Origin: Bacteroides sp.
GTDB lineage: Bacteria; Bacteroidota; Bacteroidia; Bacteroidales; Bacteroidaceae
Direction of reading: 5' to 3'
Assembly (NCBI GenBank): GCA_030151845.1
Contig: JASLCM010000141.1
Coordinates: 1 to 10,231 of the forward strand
DNA: 10,231 nucleotides
This document shows positions 8,742-10,231 of the stretch, in pieces. Made by a program: the position numbers and the translations under genes. The notes below the pieces were generated by a model. The model was given only the letters and a program-made list of their open reading frames with translations, made no database searches and was not told where the DNA came from. The stretch's first letter is position 1. Every line of letters begins with the position of its first letter.

Positions 8742-9725
8742 TTAGTTAAAACTATAGGGGAAGTGTATGGGGTAAAGAATTTCACCTCCTAGTAGGCGAA
8801 TATAGCTTTTAAACTCTCTTTTCCCCTCTTTCAGTTGAAAAACACGACATCCGTTCTTCCCTAAGTTGTTGTACACTGTATTACCTCCAGAATATCGGCC
8901 AAAGCCTAAGGCAACATCATAATGGATGCCAACATAGTCGTTGTCATGATCATGACCAACGAAAATACCCATAACATCGCCAGCCTGTCTCATTGCAGCA
9001 AACATCCCAGTATTTAAGAAGCCATTACACTCTCGCTCCTTGCGGTTTCCAATTAGTTTACTTTTATTGACTTCACACATTGTATAAAACTCCTCCAAAG
9101 CAATGTGAAAAAACGCTAAAGCTGGATATGGAGTTCCCTTATTCTCTTCAGTATAAGCTTTACTTTCCTTTGTGTACCACTCTATTTGGTTTAGTTTAAG
9201 CCAATCGTATGTTCCTATGTTCTTAACTTTTGAGTAATCACTAGAATCCAATAGGTATAGGAGAAAGGCATTTTCATCCTTGCTATTTTTTATCTCAAGC
9301 ACAAAGTTGCCCACTCCTGCTAGTTGCTTATCTCCTTTTACTGAAAGACAGTAGGGTTTTTGTTGTGCATACTCCATGAGCTGATCTCTTGATTTCCCAT
9401 ATTCATCATCGTGATTGCCAAAAATATAAGCAAAGGGAATCTTAGCGTTAACAACTGGGTCGAAAACATGATCAAGAACAGTGTAGGCGGGTTTAGCCCA
9501 TACTACATCTCCGGTAAAAAGAATAAGGTCTGGTTGCTCCTCTCGAATAACCTCTTTGATTAGCTCAATGGATACCTTTGATTCAGGATTTTCAGGCTGA
9601 TAATGAATATCCGTAAATTGTACAATTTTGAACTCACCTTGGGAATTGAAACGTAGAATAGGTCTTTGTGCATAGACTAAAGAGGTAACTAGTAGGCCGA
9701 ATAAAAATAGAACTCCTTTTTTCAT
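8742..9725 (-). CDS. Secreted calcineurin-like metallophosphoesterase
   Basis: This 327-residue protein has a Sec signal peptide with likely cleavage after VYA (residue 19), no lipobox, and so a predicted periplasmic or secreted location. Almost all of the mature protein is one calcineurin-type catalytic domain. The visible ligands are TDIH (D39, H41), TGD (D73), GNHD (N104, H105, D106), FH (H207) and GHDHDND (H258, H260). The complete set of ligands implies an active two-metal phosphatase or phosphodiesterase. The layout resembles the Dcr2/purple-acid-phosphatase-like branch of the superfamily rather than the longer three-domain lipoprotein encoded at 454-2448. It is convergent with the operon, has its own promoter-like sequence just upstream, and shares the 8652-8693 terminator. 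The substrate is unknown, and a functional link with the operon is plausible but rests only on proximity. Confidence 0.92.
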   Translation of the reverse strand: MKKGVLFLFGLLVTSLVYAQRPILRFNSQGEFKIVQFTDIHYQPENPESKVSIELIKEVIREEQPDLILFTGDVVWAKPAYTVLDHVFDPVVNAKIPFAYIFGNHDDEYGKSRDQLMEYAQQKPYCLSVKGDKQLAGVGNFVLEIKNSKDENAFLLYLLDSSDYSKVKNIGTYDWLKLNQIEWYTKESKAYTEENKGTPYPALAFFHIALEEFYTMCEVNKSKLIGNRKERECNGFLNTGMFAAMRQAGDVMGIFVGHDHDNDYVGIHYDVALGFGRYSGGNTVYNNLGKNGCRVFQLKEGKREFKSYIRLLGGEILYPIHFPYSFN

Positions 9726-9737
9726 CTCGTTGTTTTT

Positions 9738-9757
9738 ATAAGTTTTTACAAACTTAT
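9738..9757. repeat. 8-bp inverted repeat overlapping the -7 element
   Basis: ATAAGTTT (9738-9745) and AAACTTAT (9750-9757) form a perfect inverted repeat around a four-base spacer. It covers the -7 element and the likely transcription start of the minus-strand phosphoesterase gene. It could be an operator for a dimeric regulator. Its A/T richness means chance or simple promoter composition is also possible. Confidence 0.4.
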
Positions 9758-9783
9758 GCTGATTCTAGTAAAATGGCAACAAA
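9749..9783 (-). promoter_or_regulatory. Promoter of the secreted phosphoesterase gene
   Basis: Read on the minus strand, TAAGTTTG (9756-9749) matches the Bacteroidota -7 consensus TAnnTTTG. A GTTG (9780-9777) lies exactly 20 bases upstream, and an overlapping TTTG sits three bases further out, giving a good -33 element. Transcription would begin near 9742, leaving a leader of about 17 bases before the ATG at 9725. The -7 element is embedded in an inverted repeat described separately. Confidence 0.7.
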
Positions 9784-10040
9784 AGAGATCTTTTAATGAA
9801 AGAAAAGAGAATCACCTAGAGAAGGTTAGGAACTTTGCACCCTTTAGGTTTTAAGGTATTACTGAAAGGTTACCGAGGTTATTATGCGATACTCCTAAGG
9901 AATATATTGTTGTTGCGCGAGAGCACTTCGAGTTTGCTGCAGAGAGTAGTCTGTTTTGTGAGTGTAAAAGGGTATGCCTTAGGTTGGAAAATAGAGGTAC
10001 TTTAAGTGGCTCTTAATTTTCATATTCGGAGAAAGTGTAT
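9784..10040. other. Intergenic region without a recognisable gene
   Basis: No protein gene is supported. One plus-strand frame stays open for 53 codons (9855-10013) but has no usable start codon. A promoter-like GAACTTTG lies at 9830-9837, one mismatch from TAnnTTTG, without a convincing -33 element. Some segments are complementary at a distance: GCA+CCCTTT at 9837-9845 with AAAGGG+TGC at 9967-9977, and CCTAAGG at 9894-9900 with CCTTAGG at 9977-9983. These could reflect an unrecognised structured RNA, but I cannot match them to a family. Confidence 0.5.
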
Positions 10041-10074
10041 AAAACAAAAAGAGTTCACAAATTGTGAACTCTTT
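10041..10074 (-). terminator. Intrinsic terminator of the tRNA-Leu/tRNA-Gly transcript
   Basis: Bases 10048-10060 and 10062-10074 are perfectly complementary around the central base 10061, a 13-bp palindromic stem (AAAGAGTTCACAA on one arm). On the minus strand it begins three bases after the tRNA-Leu 3' end and is followed by a U-rich tail (TTTTTGTTTT). This fits a rho-independent terminator for the tRNA operon. Confidence 0.88.
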
Positions 10075-10077
10075 CCG

Positions 10078-10162
10078 TGCTCGAAGCGGGACTTGAACCC
10101 GCACAGCTGCAATAGCCAAGGGATTTTAAGTCCCTCGTGTCTACCAATTCCACCATTCGAGC
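10078..10162 (-). tRNA. tRNA-Leu (UAA)
   Basis: This is a complete 85-base class II tRNA on the minus strand. Acceptor strands GCTCGAA and TTCGAGC pair perfectly, with discriminator A at 10078. The anticodon stem GGGA/TCCC encloses loop CTTAAAA, giving anticodon UAA. A long variable arm follows, as expected for leucine tRNAs, and the T arm is GCGGG-TTCAAGT-CCCGC. No CCA is encoded. It lies seven bases downstream of tRNA-Gly, in the same orientation and probably in the same transcript. Confidence 0.96.
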
Positions 10163-10169
10163 AGAATTG

Positions 10170-10231
10170 AGCGAAAGACGGGATTCGAACCCGCGACCCC
10201 AACCTTGGCAAGGTTGTGCTCTACCAACTGA
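10170..10231 (-). tRNA. tRNA-Gly (GCC), truncated by the window edge
   Basis: On the minus strand the anticodon arm CAACC-TTGCCAA-GGTTG gives anticodon GCC. It is followed by a T arm with TTCGAAT, the 3' acceptor strand CTTTCGC and discriminator T at 10170. U73 is usual for bacterial tRNA-Gly. The first 11 or so bases of the tRNA lie beyond the right edge of the window. No CCA is encoded. Confidence 0.93.

Noticed and set aside
1831..8785. Several 60-85-codon minus-strand frames inside the operon genes
   Set aside because: They lie opposite strongly supported coding sequences, lack promoters or known motifs, and look like shadow frames.
9855..10013. A 53-codon open plus-strand frame between the second phosphoesterase and tRNA-Leu
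   Set aside because: It has no ATG, GTG or early TTG start, no ribosome binding site and no recognisable similarity. It is too short to call a gene remnant.
10020..10211. Minus-strand 63-codon frame across the right-end tRNAs
   Set aside because: It is the antisense-free reading of tRNA-Leu and tRNA-Gly themselves. Its peptide, with patterns such as GSRVRIPS and GGIGRHEGLK, is a familiar artefact of translating tRNA genes.

Overview
The window looks like chromosomal DNA of a low-GC member of the Bacteroidota, most likely the order Bacteroidales. The signs are a SusC/SusD (RagA/RagB) gene pair, BACON-type surface lipoproteins, Bacteroides-style promoter elements (TTG or TTTG, about 20 bases, TAnnTTTG), A/T-rich translation starts without clear Shine-Dalgarno sequences, and tRNA genes that do not encode their CCA ends. 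I do not name a species.

Layout: (1) Bases 1-60 are the 3' part of an initiator tRNA-Met, followed by an intrinsic terminator. (2) Bases 94-453 hold no confident gene. They contain a good Bacteroidota-type promoter near 286-319 and a possible 30-codon leader ORF. (3) Bases 454-8639 are a tight four-gene plus-strand unit: a multidomain calcineurin-type phosphoesterase lipoprotein, a SusC-like TonB-dependent outer-membrane transporter, a SusD-like (SusD-like_2 type) lipoprotein, and a BACON-domain surface lipoprotein with an unassigned C-terminal domain. The gaps are 27, 11 and 6 bases, and the unit ends at a very strong hairpin. (4) Bases 8742-9725, minus strand and convergent, encode a second, secreted calcineurin-type phosphoesterase with its own promoter. 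(5) Bases 9784-10040 have no recognisable gene but some self-complementarity. (6) The right end carries minus-strand tRNA-Leu(UAA) and a partial tRNA-Gly(GCC), with a terminator behind tRNA-Leu.

How the genes may work together: the plus-strand unit resembles a small polysaccharide-utilisation-type uptake locus, but its only enzyme is a metallophosphoesterase and there is no glycoside hydrolase, polysaccharide lyase or local regulator in view. A reasonable inference is that the surface phosphoesterase and the BACON lipoprotein act on or bind a phosphate-ester or phosphodiester substrate, SusC/SusD import it, and the convergent secreted phosphoesterase may act on it, or on something unrelated, in the periplasm. 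The substrate cannot be read from the sequence.
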